Made by a program: the position numbers and the translations under genes. From the NCBI GenBank assembly GCA_934546725.1, contig CAKTED010000086.1, forward strand, positions 1 through 6,924: 6,924 nucleotides of DNA, written 5' to 3'. Origin of the DNA: an uncultured Oscillospiraceae bacterium (lineage in GTDB: Bacteria > Bacillota > Clostridia > Oscillospirales > Oscillospiraceae). Numbering within the stretch: position 1 is the stretch's first letter; each line of letters begins with the position of its first letter. This document shows positions 6,453 through 6,924 of the stretch, piece after piece. A model generated the notes under the pieces. That model saw only the letters and a list, made by a program, of their open reading frames with translations. It was not told the DNA's origin and did not search any database.

Positions 6453-6924
6453 CTACCTCCTGACCTTTGCGTTTCCGCTCCAGATGCTCATGAGCTGTTC
6501 TTCACCTGTCGGATTTGCATAATCGTATATTTCCGTTACGGCCAAGGCGCCGGCGGCCCAGGCAAGGCTCAGACATTTTTCGGCCGGATATCCCTTCAGA
6601 AGAGCGTAAATAAGTCCTCCCAGAAACGCATCGCCGCCGCCGATGCGATCCAAAACCTCAATCTCACGCGGCCAGGCCGTATATCGGGCTCCGTTCATAT
6701 CCATGATCGAACCGAAAACGTGGCGGTTTGCGTTTATTACCTCGCGATAGCTCATAACGCTGACAGATGCATTCGGGCACCGGAGTTTTATCCTGTCCAA
6801 AAGCTGCTCAAAAAACTCCATTCGAGCTTCAACGGTTTCTCCAGTGGGGCCTGATTCAAGCCGCTTGAGATCATAATCGTATGCCGCGAGATCGGCACCG
6901 ACGAGAATATCCGCCGTATCCGCA
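6453..6924 (-). CDS. kdgK: PfkB-family sugar kinase, probable 2-dehydro-3-deoxygluconokinase (5' partial)
   Basis: The frame is open to the right edge, leaving the C-terminal 156 residues; an internal ATG at 6821 is not the start, because coding continues upstream of it without a stop. PfkB signature 2 is present as DRIGGGDAFLGGLIYALL, with the catalytic Asp of GGGD at about residue 98 of the visible part and the glycine anion hole before it. The DRxGGGD form (instead of DTTGAGD) and the following AWAAGALAVTEIYDYANPT block are typical of 2-keto-3-deoxygluconate kinases, which phosphorylate KDG to KDPG with ATP in the cytoplasm. Its position directly before a mannonate oxidoreductase supports this role. 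The N-terminal substrate-binding half is outside the window, so another ribokinase-like sugar-acid kinase remains possible. Confidence 0.85.
   Translation of the reverse strand, partial: ADTADILVGADLAAYDYDLKRLESGPTGETVEARMEFFEQLLDRIKLRCPNASVSVMSYREVINANRHVFGSIMDMNGARYTAWPREIEVLDRIGGGDAFLGGLIYALLKGYPAEKCLSLAWAAGALAVTEIYDYANPTGEEQLMSIWSGNAKVRR
6455..6461 (-). promoter_or_regulatory. Strong ribosome binding site for the mannonate oxidoreductase gene
   Basis: AGGAGGT on the reverse strand, 8 nt before the ATG at 6446. It overlaps the last codons and TAG stop of the upstream kinase gene, so ribosomes ending the kinase pass directly onto it. Confidence 0.8.

Larger units (their letters stand above)
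1700..6924 (-). other. Six-gene sugar-acid/hydroxyacid catabolic operon
   Basis: Six genes on one strand are spaced +6, +4, -4, -1 and +41 nt in transcription order (kinase, oxidoreductase, LarA-like, PanE-like, cyclase-like, lyase-superfamily). The packing and stop/start overlaps imply one mRNA from a promoter beyond the right edge, ending at or near the hairpin at 1638-1674. No internal promoter or regulator gene is seen. Two genes are standard hexuronate catabolism; the other four are enzyme types acting on hydroxy or keto acids or lactones. Confidence 0.8.

Noticed and set aside
6453..6821. A complete 122-residue kinase-like protein starting at the ATG at 6821
   Set aside because: The frame stays open past this ATG to the window edge and the residues before it fit the PfkB fold, so it is the tail of a longer kinase.
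6048..6854. A 268-codon open frame on the + strand
   Set aside because: It is antisense to the mannonate oxidoreductase and KDG kinase genes, both with firm motifs. Its Arg/Cys-rich translation is typical of a shadow frame.

Overview
The window looks like a piece of a Firmicutes (class Clostridia) chromosome. The basis is strong AGGAGG-type ribosome sites, use of TTG and GTG starts, dense operons with overlapping genes, moderately high GC with regular AUA and AGA codons, and a mannonate oxidoreductase of the short-chain type common in that group. This is inference from style and families, not from a marker gene. No rRNA, tRNA, CRISPR array, insertion sequence or phage gene was seen.

The layout is two convergent transcription units meeting at one hairpin. 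On the + strand, the tail of an unrecognised gene (1-171) overlaps a gene (152-1621) that encodes an unusual single-chain fusion: an N-terminal Nudix hydrolase of the diadenosine-tetraphosphatase type followed by an M20 (M20D-like) metallo-amidohydrolase. A Rho-independent terminator (1638-1680) closes this unit.

On the - strand, six tightly packed genes read from the right edge down to 1700. In order of transcription they are: a PfkB-family 2-keto-3-deoxygluconate kinase (cut by the window edge), a UxuB-type SDR D-mannonate oxidoreductase, a LarA-family nickel-pincer hydroxyacid racemase/epimerase, a ketopantoate-reductase-family dehydrogenase, a cyclase-family (kynurenine-formamidase-like) metal hydrolase, and an isocitrate lyase/PEP mutase superfamily protein. 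Gaps are 6 and 4 nt, then overlaps of 4 and 1 nt, then a 41-nt AT-rich gap before the last gene.

The first two genes are standard parts of hexuronate (fructuronate-mannonate-KDG-KDPG) breakdown. The other four are not part of the textbook pathway. All are enzyme types that act on 2-hydroxy- or 2-keto-acids, lactones or amides. Their co-transcription suggests an accessory sugar-acid or hydroxyacid route: LarA could epimerise C2 of an aldonate (for example gluconate/mannonate), the cyclase-family protein could open a lactone, the PanE-like enzyme could interconvert keto and hydroxy acid, and the lyase-fold protein could cleave or rearrange a carbon skeleton. This pathway is a hypothesis. The substrate cannot be read from the sequence, and UxuA, UxuC and KDPG aldolase are not inside the window.
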